Positions 1 to 6,513 of a stretch of 7,281 bases of DNA are shown in pieces. The position numbers and the translations under genes are program-made. The notes below the pieces were generated by a model. It saw only the letters and a program-made list of their open reading frames with translations. It searched no databases and was not told where the DNA came from. The stretch's first letter is position 1. Every line of letters starts with the position of its first letter. Origin of the DNA: Hydrogenophaga sp. (GTDB taxonomy: Bacteria > Pseudomonadota > Gammaproteobacteria > Burkholderiales > Burkholderiaceae_C); assembly GCA_025458415.1 (NCBI GenBank), contig JALOSN010000188.1, positions 1-7,281 on the forward strand, written 5' to 3'.

Positions 1-189
1 GTGATCTACGCGGCCAACGAAGCGGAGAAGGCAGCCAACGTCACCCTGGTCGACGTCAAGCCGTTCGGCAGCTTCGGCCGGCTCACCATGATGGGCAGCG
101 AGGCCGAGGCCGTTGCCGCCCAGCATGCTGCGCACCGGGCTGTCCAGCAGATCAATGCCCGCTGTGTGGCCGGTACGGGCACGCCATGA
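1..189 (+). CDS. C-terminal fragment of a probable BMC-domain shell protein
   Basis: The frame is open from the window edge and ends at TGA 187-189, so only the last 62 codons are seen; the GTG at position 1 need not be the true start. The visible part has a helix with YAANEAEKAA, a strand VTLVDVKPFG, then FGRL, MMGSEAEAVAAQ and a last Ala-rich helix. This helix-strand-turn-helix order, with the 'aneAekaAnV.lv' and 'fGrl...GseaeV.aA' style, resembles the end of bacterial microcompartment shell domains, especially tandem (BMC-T, EutL- or CsoS1D-like) proteins. Such proteins tile the facets of carboxysomes or metabolosomes and often form gated pores. The assignment rests on memory of the family pattern over a short fragment, so it is moderate. 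The stop overlaps the next start (ATGA), which indicates translational coupling to the protease gene. Confidence 0.6.
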   Translation: MIYAANEAEKAANVTLVDVKPFGSFGRLTMMGSEAEAVAAQHAAHRAVQQINARCVAGTGTP

Positions 190-1004
190 AGGCTTGGCCG
201 GTCGACACCGCGTTCAAGCGGCTGCTGTTTCACACCCTGCGGGTGGACACGGTGCTGCAGGACGGGTCATCGGGCACCGGCACCGCTTTCGTGCTGGCAC
301 ACACCCATGCCCGTGGGCGATCCCTTTTTGTGGTCACCAACCGGCACCTGGTCGAAGGCGTGGCCAGCGGGGCTCTGGTGTTCACCATCGCCCGCGAGGG
401 CCAGCCGGTCCTCGGCAGCCGGTTCGAGTTGCGCATCGAGGACTTTCCCGATGCGTGGATGACCCATCCCGACACGGCGGTCGATCTGGCCATCATGCCG
501 CTGCAACCCCTGGTCGACGCCGCACAGGCGCAGCAGGTGAACCTGTACTGGCAGGCCATCGACTCGCAGGATGCGCTGGCCGAAGCCGATGGCCGCTGGC
601 TGGATGCGCTGGAAGATGTGCTGTTTGTGGGCTATCCGAGTGGGGTCTGGGATCAGGTCAACGGCACGCCCATCCTGCGGCGGGGCATCACCGCCACACC
701 GCCCGGTCTGGACTTCGAGGGCCGGCGCGAGTTCCTGATCGATGCCGCGGTCTACCCCGGCTCCAGCGGCAGTCCGGTCTTCATTGCCAGGGCGGCGCCG
801 CAGGGCGGGCGCTCCTTGTGGTTTGCCGGTGTGGTGGCCGCCGTGTTCTACCGTGAAGAAGCGCAGCGCCTGGTGCCTGTGCCGGTACCCGCGTCGCAGA
901 CACAGACGGGCATCGGGTCCGAAATGATCGATCTGGGTCTGGTGGTCAAGGCCAGCGAGGTGCGTGAGCTGGTGCAGACCTACCTGAGACAGTGGACGTC
1001 CTGA
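186..1004 (+). CDS. Trypsin-like serine protease, cytoplasmic
   Basis: This 272-residue protein is predicted to be a chymotrypsin-fold peptidase. A complete catalytic triad can be placed: His54 in TNRHLVEG, Asp100 in TAVDLAIMPL and Ser196 in YPGSSGSPVF. An early GTGTAF strand (about 30-35) matches the first beta-barrel strand of trypsin-like and HtrA-type proteases. No PDZ domain follows, and the N-terminus (MKAWPVDTAFKRLL) has no signal peptide or membrane helix, so the enzyme probably acts inside the cell. The start ATG overlaps the stop of the upstream shell-protein gene (ATGA), and the SulP gene begins 13 bases after its stop, so all are probably co-transcribed. Its substrate is unknown. 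Processing of a shell or cargo protein, or of the transporter tail, would fit the context but is speculation. The fold call is firm; the role is not. Confidence 0.85.
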   Translation: MKAWPVDTAFKRLLFHTLRVDTVLQDGSSGTGTAFVLAHTHARGRSLFVVTNRHLVEGVASGALVFTIAREGQPVLGSRFELRIEDFPDAWMTHPDTAVDLAIMPLQPLVDAAQAQQVNLYWQAIDSQDALAEADGRWLDALEDVLFVGYPSGVWDQVNGTPILRRGITATPPGLDFEGRREFLIDAAVYPGSSGSPVFIARAAPQGGRSLWFAGVVAAVFYREEAQRLVPVPVPASQTQTGIGSEMIDLGLVVKASEVRELVQTYLRQWTS

Positions 1005-1008
1005 AGGT
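1003..1008 (+). promoter_or_regulatory. Ribosome binding site of the SulP gene
   Basis: GAAGGT lies 9 bases before ATG 1018 and overlaps the stop codon of the protease gene (TGA 1002-1004). It supports ATG 1018 as the SulP start. Confidence 0.6.
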
Positions 1009-1017
1009 ATTTGCACC

Positions 1018-3306
1018 ATGGCACATTCCCCCGTTTCCGAAAGTGCAGTGCCGCAGAGTGGCTGGGCAGGTCTCAGGCACTGGCGCCACGACGCGCTGGC
1101 CGGCCTTCAGGTGGCCCTGTTGTGGACGCCGTTCTCGCTTGGGGTGGCGCTGGCGTCCGGCGCACCGGCCGTGGCCGGGCTGATCTCGGCCATCGTTGCC
1201 GGCCTGCTCTACCCCTTGCTGGGGGGCTCGCACGTCACCGTCAGCGGCCCGGCGGCGGCTCTGGCACCCGTGCTGCTGTGGGGCATGCTGACCCTGGGCC
1301 ATGGCGATCTGGCCGTGGGGTACCCGCTGGTCCTGGTGGCGGTGGTGCTCACCGGGATTCTGCAGCTGGGTCTGGCCGCGATCAAGGCGGGGCGCTACGC
1401 GAGCCTGCTGCCGGTGACCGTGGTCGAGGCCATGCTGGCGGCCATTGGCATCATGATCATCGTGCGGCAGATCCCGGCCCTGTTCGGTGCCCCGTCGGTG
1501 CCAGCCAAGTCGGTGCTGGAGGGCCTGGGTCTGCTGCCGGATCAGCTGGCCCAGGCACAACTGGTGCCGGCCGCAATCGGTCTCGGTGGCCTGGCCCTGA
1601 TGTTCCTGTTTCGGCACCTGCCGGGCCGCTGGGTGCGCTGGGTCCCACCGGCCATCGTGGTTTCGGTCCTGGGGGGCGTGATCGGGTGGTTGGTGGCGCT
1701 TTCACCGTCACTGCGCATTTCCATGCCCGAGCGTTTCCTGGACGGGTTCGTGATGCCCGACTTCAGCGGCCTGCTGGACAGCCCGGATATCTGGCTGGGC
1801 ATGCTGGTGGTGGTGATGACCTTCACCATGATCGACGGCGTCGAGTCGGTGGCCAGTGTCAAGGCGGTGGACAAGATCGATCCCTGGCGGCGTCAGTCGG
1901 ATGCCAACAAGACGCTGCGCGCCATGGGCGTGTGCAACTTCACCTCGGGCATGCTCGGGGGCCTGACGGTCATCCCCAATGCCGTTCCCAGCCGTGCCAA
2001 CATCGATGCCGGCGCGCGTACCCTCTGGTCCAATCTCTACAGCGGCCTGTTCCTGCTGGTGTTTGCCCTGCTGCTGCCCGCGCTGCTGATGCGGATTCCG
2101 CTGGCGGCCATCGCGGCGATCCTCATCTACATCGGGTGGCGTCTGTGCGAGCCGGCCATCTTCCGCCGCATGGCGGCCATCGGCCGGGACCGCTTGCTCG
2201 TCTTCACCGCCACCGTGCTGGCCATTCTGCTGACCGATCTGCTCAAAGGCATGTTCATCGGCATCGCGGTCGAGCTGGCGCTGCTGCTGTACCTGCAGGT
2301 GCCTTCGGTGCGCTGGATCATCACCGGCCGCTTCACGTTCAAGGATGCCTGGCAGGTGCACCGCCAGACCCTGGCCGGCCTGTTTCGCAGCCCGGTCATC
2401 AAGCACCGCACCGAGCCGGCCGAGGGCCAGGCACCCGAGCGGCATGTGTTCACGGTGGGTTCGCTGGTCGGCTTCAACACCCTGCCCATGGAGGAGTCGC
2501 TCGCGCGCGTCCCCCACGGGTCACCGGTGGTGTTGCGCTTCACCGAGTCGGCCAAACTCATCGACCACTCCGCCATGGAGTTTCTGCAGCACACCGAGGA
2601 AGACATGGCGGGGCAGGGCAGAAGTCTGACCCTTGAAGGGCTGGACCAGTTTCAGTCGTTTGCGCCGCATCCGCTGGCCACGCGCCTGCAGGAGCCGGGC
2701 GCCAAAATGCGCGCTGTCGCCCTGGATGAACGGGCGCGGCGGCTGGCCCCGGTGGCCGATGCCTTGCAGCTGCAGTTCGACGCCGCCGTGCGTGCCACGG
2801 TCAACCGGGACGACTTCATCTACCTGCGCCGCGGCGACCAGCGCGAAGAGCGCAATCTGCTCAAGGGCAAGATCAGGGCATGGAACGTGCGTGTGCTCGA
2901 CTACAGCCACACCTCGGCACCCGACTACCACGTCGCCCACCGGCACACCCTGATCTTTGTCGACCTGCCTGGCGAGCTGCTGTGCCCGGACGTACACGTG
3001 CTGTCGCCAGGGCACTACCTGGAGCGCTATCTGGTCGACCTGATCGAAGTTCCAGTGGACATCGAAGGTCACCGCCTGTATGTTCAGGGCGGCGAGCCCG
3101 ACCCGGGCTTCCAGGCCTTCGGGCTGGCCCTGGTGCGGTCCAGCGGCCCCCTGTACGTGGAATGGCGAAAGACCGGCCTGCTGGTGTTCGCGCCCGCCAC
3201 GGCCTGGGAACCTCCGGCACGGGTGCAGGCCTTGCTCGAGGCCGTGACCCTGAGCCTGGATACGTGGAGGGCCGGTCGGTCTTTTTCAGACGAGGTGACT
3301 TCGTGA
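1018..3306 (+). CDS. SulP-family anion transporter with STAS domain and long C-terminal extension
   Basis: This 762-residue inner-membrane protein carries the SulP (SLC26-like) signature. The N-terminal block 25-82 ends in GGSHVTVSGPAAAL (69-82), the typical 'GgS...vsGP' anion-site region. Hydrophobic segments continue to about residue 427, including MIDGVESVASVKAVDKID (271-288) and GGLTVIPN...PSRANIDAGART in the stretch from 308 to 340. A STAS-like domain follows at about 480-550, with a beta strand SPVVLRF and the loop LIDHSA (514-519). SulP proteins import sulfate, bicarbonate or other anions, usually with sodium or protons. Most bacterial members end after STAS at roughly 550-600 residues; this one has about 210 more soluble residues I cannot assign, with a basic, charged stretch near 600-625. 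The link to a BMC gene makes bicarbonate a candidate substrate, as in carbon-concentrating systems, but sulfate is equally possible from sequence. Confidence 0.9.
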   Translation: MAHSPVSESAVPQSGWAGLRHWRHDALAGLQVALLWTPFSLGVALASGAPAVAGLISAIVAGLLYPLLGGSHVTVSGPAAALAPVLLWGMLTLGHGDLAVGYPLVLVAVVLTGILQLGLAAIKAGRYASLLPVTVVEAMLAAIGIMIIVRQIPALFGAPSVPAKSVLEGLGLLPDQLAQAQLVPAAIGLGGLALMFLFRHLPGRWVRWVPPAIVVSVLGGVIGWLVALSPSLRISMPERFLDGFVMPDFSGLLDSPDIWLGMLVVVMTFTMIDGVESVASVKAVDKIDPWRRQSDANKTLRAMGVCNFTSGMLGGLTVIPNAVPSRANIDAGARTLWSNLYSGLFLLVFALLLPALLMRIPLAAIAAILIYIGWRLCEPAIFRRMAAIGRDRLLVFTATVLAILLTDLLKGMFIGIAVELALLLYLQVPSVRWIITGRFTFKDAWQVHRQTLAGLFRSPVIKHRTEPAEGQAPERHVFTVGSLVGFNTLPMEESLARVPHGSPVVLRFTESAKLIDHSAMEFLQHTEEDMAGQGRSLTLEGLDQFQSFAPHPLATRLQEPGAKMRAVALDERARRLAPVADALQLQFDAAVRATVNRDDFIYLRRGDQREERNLLKGKIRAWNVRVLDYSHTSAPDYHVAHRHTLIFVDLPGELLCPDVHVLSPGHYLERYLVDLIEVPVDIEGHRLYVQGGEPDPGFQAFGLALVRSSGPLYVEWRKTGLLVFAPATAWEPPARVQALLEAVTLSLDTWRAGRSFSDEVTS
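3292..3297 (+). promoter_or_regulatory. Ribosome binding site deciding the GTG start at 3303
   Basis: GAGGTG lies 5 bases before GTG 3303, inside the last codons of the SulP gene. It favours GTG 3303 over the ATG at 3309 as start of the small downstream gene. The resulting GTGA overlap with the SulP stop indicates coupled translation. Confidence 0.5.
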
Positions 3307-3620
3307 GCATGATCCACAGACAGGGGCAGCGCTACGCCGGCCTGAACGAGGCGGAGGGCCACGGCATGACCCTGACGGGGCGCATCATCCGCGACGCCTG
3401 GGTGTTCGGGCTGCTGCCCGAAGGTGACGGTTGTGCGGGCAGAAGTGCCGGCGACCTGCAGAACCTGTTCGAAGCGGTGCACCAGGCTTGGGGACCCTAC
3501 GGCCAGTTGCCCAGCCGGCTGCCACCCGAACTGGCCGAACGCCACGCGCGCATCCACGCCGAAGCGGTGGCACGGGCGAAGGCCATGGGATGGACGTCGG
3601 AGCTGGGCGACGACGACTGA
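3303..3620 (+). CDS. Small uncharacterised protein, last gene of the BMC-protease-SulP operon
   Basis: This 105-residue soluble protein belongs to no family I recognise. The same frame is open far upstream, but that part is only a shadow of the SulP gene. The start is placed at GTG 3303 because a GAGGTG site sits 5 bases before it and GTGA overlaps the SulP stop; ATG 3309 is the alternative, shortening the protein by two residues. There is no signal peptide or membrane segment. The middle reads GHGMTLTGRIIRDAWVFGLL, followed by an acidic loop with one Cys, a helix around LQNLFEAVHQAW, the motif YGQLPSRLPPELAERHARI, and an Ala-rich helix ending in GDDD. The mix of helices and conserved-looking aromatic and Pro motifs suggests a genuine folded protein. 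Its position implies a role with the transporter or microcompartment. Confidence 0.75.
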   Translation: MSMIHRQGQRYAGLNEAEGHGMTLTGRIIRDAWVFGLLPEGDGCAGRSAGDLQNLFEAVHQAWGPYGQLPSRLPPELAERHARIHAEAVARAKAMGWTSELGDDD

Positions 3621-3662
3621 GCTGCCGCACAGTGAAGCGGGGCACCGGCGTGGTCGCCTCGT

Positions 3663-4160
3663 TCAGTTCATCGTGCCTTCGCTGACGGAGCGGTTGCGAT
3701 CACGACCGCTGACATGACCGTCGGCATGGTGCGTGGGGCCGTCATCCGCACCACGGCCGCGGCGACCGCCGTCCGAGCTGCCGGAGGAGGACGAGCTGGA
3801 GCTGCTCGAGGACGAGCTGCCGGACGATGAAGAACTGCCGGACGAACCGCCGCCATCGTCGCCGCCCCGCCCGCGACCCCGGCTTCGGCCGCCGTCACTT
3901 GAGGAGGAGGAAGACGAAGCGCCGGAGCTGCTGCCAGCGGATGACGACTGGCTGCCGCCATCGTCGCCACCGCGGCCGCGGCCCCGACCGCGCCCTTTGC
4001 CACTGTCGCCGTGACCGGAGCTGCTGGACGCCGAGGAGCCACCGCGGCCTTTTCCTCCGTCGCCATCGCCGTTCTTGGCCTGGGCGAGTCCGGTGGCAGT
4101 GATCAGGGCAAGGGCCGCAACGGCGGCGGCCAGGAAACGTGGGAAAATTTCCCACGTCAA
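3663..4160 (-). CDS. Exported Ser/Gly/Arg-rich repeat protein
   Basis: This 165-residue protein is probably exported. Residues 1-28 form a Sec signal peptide: Arg8, a hydrophobic run FLAAAVAALALITATG, and an AQA cleavage site before Lys29. Almost all of the mature part (29-141) is low complexity: three RG blocks (GKGRGRGRGRGGDDGG, RSRGRGRGGDDGG, RRGRGADDG) separated by poly-Ser/Gly linkers of up to 12 serines. The tail is less repetitive, with THHADGHVSG. No known domain is visible. The annotated start is TTG 4160, which has no clear Shine-Dalgarno and lies next to a palindrome; no other ATG, GTG or TTG before the hydrophobic core fits the frame, so the start is uncertain. It faces the DUF6502-DUF5666 pair and shares its RG/DDGG motif with the hidden tail of the DUF5666 lipoprotein. 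A cell-surface or matrix role is inference. Confidence 0.65.
   Translation of the reverse strand: MTWEIFPRFLAAAVAALALITATGLAQAKNGDGDGGKGRGGSSASSSSGHGDSGKGRGRGRGRGGDDGGSQSSSAGSSSGASSSSSSSDGGRSRGRGRGGDDGGGSSGSSSSSGSSSSSSSSSSSSGSSDGGRRGRGADDGPTHHADGHVSGRDRNRSVSEGTMN
3738..4076 (-). repeat. RG/GGDDGG and poly-Ser low-complexity repeats
   Basis: This part of the exported protein gene codes three imperfect units, each an Arg-Gly block followed by GGDDGG (DDG in the last) and then a Ser/Gly linker. On the other strand it reads as Pro/Glu/Asp-rich shadow frames. Confidence 0.75.
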
Positions 4161-4182
4161 TAGATGTGGGACGGTTTCCCAC
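4137..4182. promoter_or_regulatory. Tandem palindromic operator-like sites between divergent genes
   Basis: Two inverted repeats share the form GTGGGA-N5-TCCCAC. The first (4137-4157) is a perfect palindrome with arms ACGTGGGAAA and TTTCCCACGT around a central A at 4147. The second (4166-4182) has arms GTGGGA (4166-4171) and TCCCAC (4177-4182). Centres are 27 bp apart. They cover the start region of the minus-strand exported-protein gene and lie just before a weak -10-like TAGAAT (4192-4197) facing the DUF6502 gene; no good -35 is seen. A dimeric repressor or activator acting on both directions is the simplest reading. The binding protein is unknown; DUF6502 itself is a candidate by location only. 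Confidence 0.6.
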
Positions 4183-4227
4183 GCATTGCGTTAGAATTTG
4201 TGCAACCGGCTGTTAACCGGACCCCCC

Positions 4228-5169
4228 GTGAATCAACGACCCGATTCCCCACCCTCTCCCGCGCCAAGCCCGGCGGAGTCGCCCGTGGGCGGCCCGTCGC
4301 CGGCGGTGGTGCGGGCGGTGCGCCGGGTCCTGCTGCCGCTGGTCCGCTTTCTCGTCGCCAAAGGCATCACCTATCCGTTCCTGTCCGAACTGCTCAAGAG
4401 CCTGTACGTCGAGGTGGCCGATCGCGATTTCCGGCTGGGCGAAGGGCCGCCAACCGACAGCCGTGTCACCCTGATCACGGGTGTGCACAGAAAGGACGTG
4501 GCGCGCCTTCGCAAGACCGGGGACGTCAGCCCGGAGGCCCCCGATGTGGTGCCGCTGGGCGCCCAGGTGGTGGGTCTCTGGCTCGGTGATCCCCGCTACA
4601 GGTCGGCTTCGGGGGCGCCCCTGCCACTGGCGCGCCTGGAACGCGAAGGCGGTCCGTTGTCGTTTGAAGCCCTGGTCACGCAGGTCAACAAGGACATCCG
4701 CTCCCGTGTCCTGCTCGACGAGTGGCTGCACCTCGGCCTGGTTCGGCTGGACGACAACGATGTGGTGCACCTGAATGCCCAGGCCTTTGTGCCCGCGGCC
4801 GGCAGCGAGGAAAAGCTGTTCTATTTTTCGCATCAGTTGCACGACCATGCCGCTGCTGCCGTGCACAACCTGGTGGATGGAGGATCGCCCTTCCTGGATC
4901 GCAGTGTTCACTACGGGCAGCTGGGTGTGGCCGATGTCGAGCGGCTGCAGGCCATGGCGGGTGAGTGGGCCATGAAGTCGCTGGTGGCGGTCAATCAGGC
5001 GGCTTCGGACGCACTGAGGCAGACCGCCGGGGGCTCGCCAGCCGGCGGGGAGCAGCGGCGATTCACCTTCGGCGTGTACTTCTTTCAGGCGCCTGACCCC
5101 GATCAGGAACCTACGCAGACGCCGCACGCCCGCCGCGAGAAGGGTGGCAACGACGGGTCCGCTCCATGA
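4228..5169 (+). CDS. DUF6502 family protein
   Basis: This protein of about 313 residues matches the DUF6502 pattern as I remember it: an N-terminal helical block VRRVLLPLVRFLVAKGITYP then FLSELLKSLYVEVA, the block TDSRVTLITGVHRKDVARLR, and late motifs HNLVDGGSPFLDRSVHYGQL and RFTFGVYFF. The family has no established function. The N-terminal segment looks like a helix-turn-helix, which would suit a regulator, but that is inference. It is cytoplasmic, with no signal or membrane segments. The start is uncertain: GTG 4228 is chosen for a short Pro/Ser-rich leader; TTG 4198 would lengthen it by 10 residues, and GTG 4285, preceded by GGAG at 4275-4278, would shorten it by 19. Its stop overlaps the ATG of the lipoprotein gene (ATGA), so the two are coupled. 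DUF6502 next to DUF5666 is a pairing I recall from betaproteobacteria. Confidence 0.85.
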   Translation: MNQRPDSPPSPAPSPAESPVGGPSPAVVRAVRRVLLPLVRFLVAKGITYPFLSELLKSLYVEVADRDFRLGEGPPTDSRVTLITGVHRKDVARLRKTGDVSPEAPDVVPLGAQVVGLWLGDPRYRSASGAPLPLARLEREGGPLSFEALVTQVNKDIRSRVLLDEWLHLGLVRLDDNDVVHLNAQAFVPAAGSEEKLFYFSHQLHDHAAAAVHNLVDGGSPFLDRSVHYGQLGVADVERLQAMAGEWAMKSLVAVNQAASDALRQTAGGSPAGGEQRRFTFGVYFFQAPDPDQEPTQTPHARREKGGNDGSAP

Positions 5170-6487
5170 CGGGCGTCCTGGCCAGCACCTGGCGGCGCCG
5201 GGCCCTGGCGCTGGTGCCCCTGCTGGGGCTCGCTGCCTGCGGGTCACTGGACAGGGGGCGGGTCGATGACCCGTCAGCACCACCCCTGCCGGTCTGTGCC
5301 AGCCCCTTGCCCGTGAATCCCTACCTGCAGGCGCCGGGTCTGGGCGGGACCGGTCACATGGCGGCCCGGGACCCTGGCGGTATCGGAGGCACCGGCCTGG
5401 ACAGGCAACCGGCGCGCCCACCAGCCCGACAGGCACAAGGAGAGCCTGGCGGCATCGGCGGCACCGGTGCCGTCGCGCAGGCACCGGGATTGGGAGGCAC
5501 CGGCATTGTGGGTGTGGTCACCGGCTTCTCCAGCATCTGCGTCAACGGCCTGAAGGTCGATGTCGACACCACAACGAACCTGCAGCGCGGCGGGCAACCC
5601 ATTGCGCCCGGTGACCTGTCGGTGGGCCAGGTGGTGGTGGTGCATGCCAGTTCGGACAACGGCCGGCTCTCGGCGGTGTCGGCGATCGTCAAGGACGCGG
5701 TGGTCGGGCCGGTCACGGCGGTCGACGCGGCGCGCGGGCTGGTCTGGGTCATGGGTCAGCAGGCCGTGGCGCTGGACCCGGATGCATTGACCGGCCTGGT
5801 GGTAGGCAACTGGGTGCGGCTGGGCGGACACCGGATGGCCGATGGAGAAGTGCGTGCCTCGTCGGTACAACGGATCACGGCGGTCGACGCCGAGGTGACG
5901 GGCTCGCTGCGGATGGACGGGCAAGGCGGCTGGCGGGTGGGTGACATCGGCTTGCGCGCTCCGGAGGGTCTGGAGCTGTCACCCGCACTGGCCGACGTCG
6001 AAGTGCGGGTGGTCGGGCAATGGGATGGCCAGCGGATGGTGGTGCGCCGGATCACTGGTGAACCATCCCAGAACGTGCTCAGGGGATCGGAACGTGTGTT
6101 CCTGGAAGGCTATGTCCAGCGCTTGGACGAGGCCAGTCTGGGGGTGGGTTATGCCGAGGTCCGTCTGGATGCGCAAACGCGCTGGACCGGACTGAGCCGC
6201 GGCAGTGCCAAACCCGGGCAGCCGGTCCGGGTCACCGGGCGCCGGCTGGCGAGGTCTCGTCATCGGACGATGCGGCTGGCCGCAGCGCTCTGCAGCGTGA
6301 GGATGACGGCGGCAAGGGGCGCGGCCGAGGCCGCGGCCGCGGGGGTGACAGTGATGGCGGCAGCAGTGGCAGCGGCAGCAGCGGCGGCGGCGATTCGGGC
6401 GCTTCCGGAGGGTCCGGTGCCAGCGGCGATTCGGGGCGTGGTCGCGGTCGCGGACGGGGCAGGGGCCGCGGTCGGGGAGGCGATTGA
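5166..6487 (+). CDS. DUF5666 lipoprotein with RG/SG-rich tail, frameshifted near its end
   Basis: The start ATG overlaps the DUF6502 stop. Residues 1-25 form a lipoprotein signal with lipobox LAAC (Cys25) after WRRRALALVPLLG, so the protein is probably membrane-anchored in the envelope. Residues 57-113 hold four PG(L/I)GGTG repeats. From about 114 to 360 come three to four small beta-rich units typical of DUF5666, for example VVGPVTAVD and VGNWVRLGGHRMADGEVRASSVQ. After VRVTGRR (about 360) the sequence runs on without stop to 6914, antisense into the helicase gene, in Ala-rich shadow sequence. A -1 shift near 6240-6265 instead gives EVSSSDDAAGR, LQREDDGGKGRGRGRG and a 61-codon RG/SG tail ending at TGA 6485-6487, about 440 residues in all. 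I take this as the true end. The shift could be a sequencing error, a real mutation or, less likely, recoding; no clear slippery heptamer is seen. Confidence 0.75.
5334..5504 (+). repeat. Four PG(L/I)GGTG peptide repeats
   Basis: The lipoprotein N-terminal region has PGLGGTG at residues 57-63 and 107-113 and PGGIGGTG at 70-77 and 94-101. They sit between the lipid anchor and the first DUF5666 unit and may form a flexible or Gly-turn linker. Confidence 0.8.
6240..6265 (+). other. Inferred -1 frameshift site in the DUF5666 gene
   Basis: Upstream codons read sensibly in the frame of ATG 5166 up to VRVTGRRLA. Downstream, meaningful sequence (EVSSSDD, then RG repeats) lies in the frame one base earlier. 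Inserting one base near 6250/6251 would join the two. The exact base cannot be fixed, since both frames are open through this stretch. Confidence 0.6.
6302..6487 (+). repeat. RG/SG-rich tail of the DUF5666 lipoprotein
   Basis: Read from GAT 6302, the 61 codons give DDGGKGRGRGRGRGGD, a Ser/Gly/Asp linker and seven Arg-Gly repeats ending in GGD before TGA. The opening block nearly equals the GKGRGRGRGRGGDDGG block of the minus-strand exported protein. Confidence 0.75.
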
Positions 6488-6495
6488 CCGACTGC

Positions 6496-6513
6496 GCTGT
6501 CGTGGCCGACAGC
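6496..6513. terminator. Possible bidirectional hairpin between convergent genes
   Basis: GCTGTCG (6496-6502) pairs with CGACAGC (6507-6513) around a TGGC loop, in the 25-base gap between the lipoprotein stop and the helicase stop. There is no T-tract on either side, so intrinsic termination would be weak. Confidence 0.3.

Noticed and set aside
1011..2636. Long Gly/Arg/Ala-rich plus-strand frame of 541 codons
   Set aside because: It is a shadow of the SulP gene, which has clear family motifs and a ribosome binding site.
3621..3662. Possible terminator between the convergent 105-residue gene and the exported repeat gene
   Set aside because: Only an imperfect GGCACC/GGTCGCC pairing and no T-tract are visible, so I could not support a terminator.
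3733..4014. Plus-strand Pro/Glu/Asp-rich frame of 93 codons
   Set aside because: It is the complement of the RG/Ser repeats; the minus strand has a signal peptide and a motif match to the lipoprotein tail, while this frame has no support.
4213..5484. Minus-strand frame of 423 codons over DUF6502 and the lipoprotein start
   Set aside because: Its composition (Arg, His, Gln, Gly-rich) is typical of antisense shadows in GC-rich DNA and it has no recognisable domain.
6235..6265. Programmed -1 ribosomal frameshift signal
   Set aside because: No X XXY YYZ slippery heptamer is seen in the correct phase; an indel or sequencing error is simpler.
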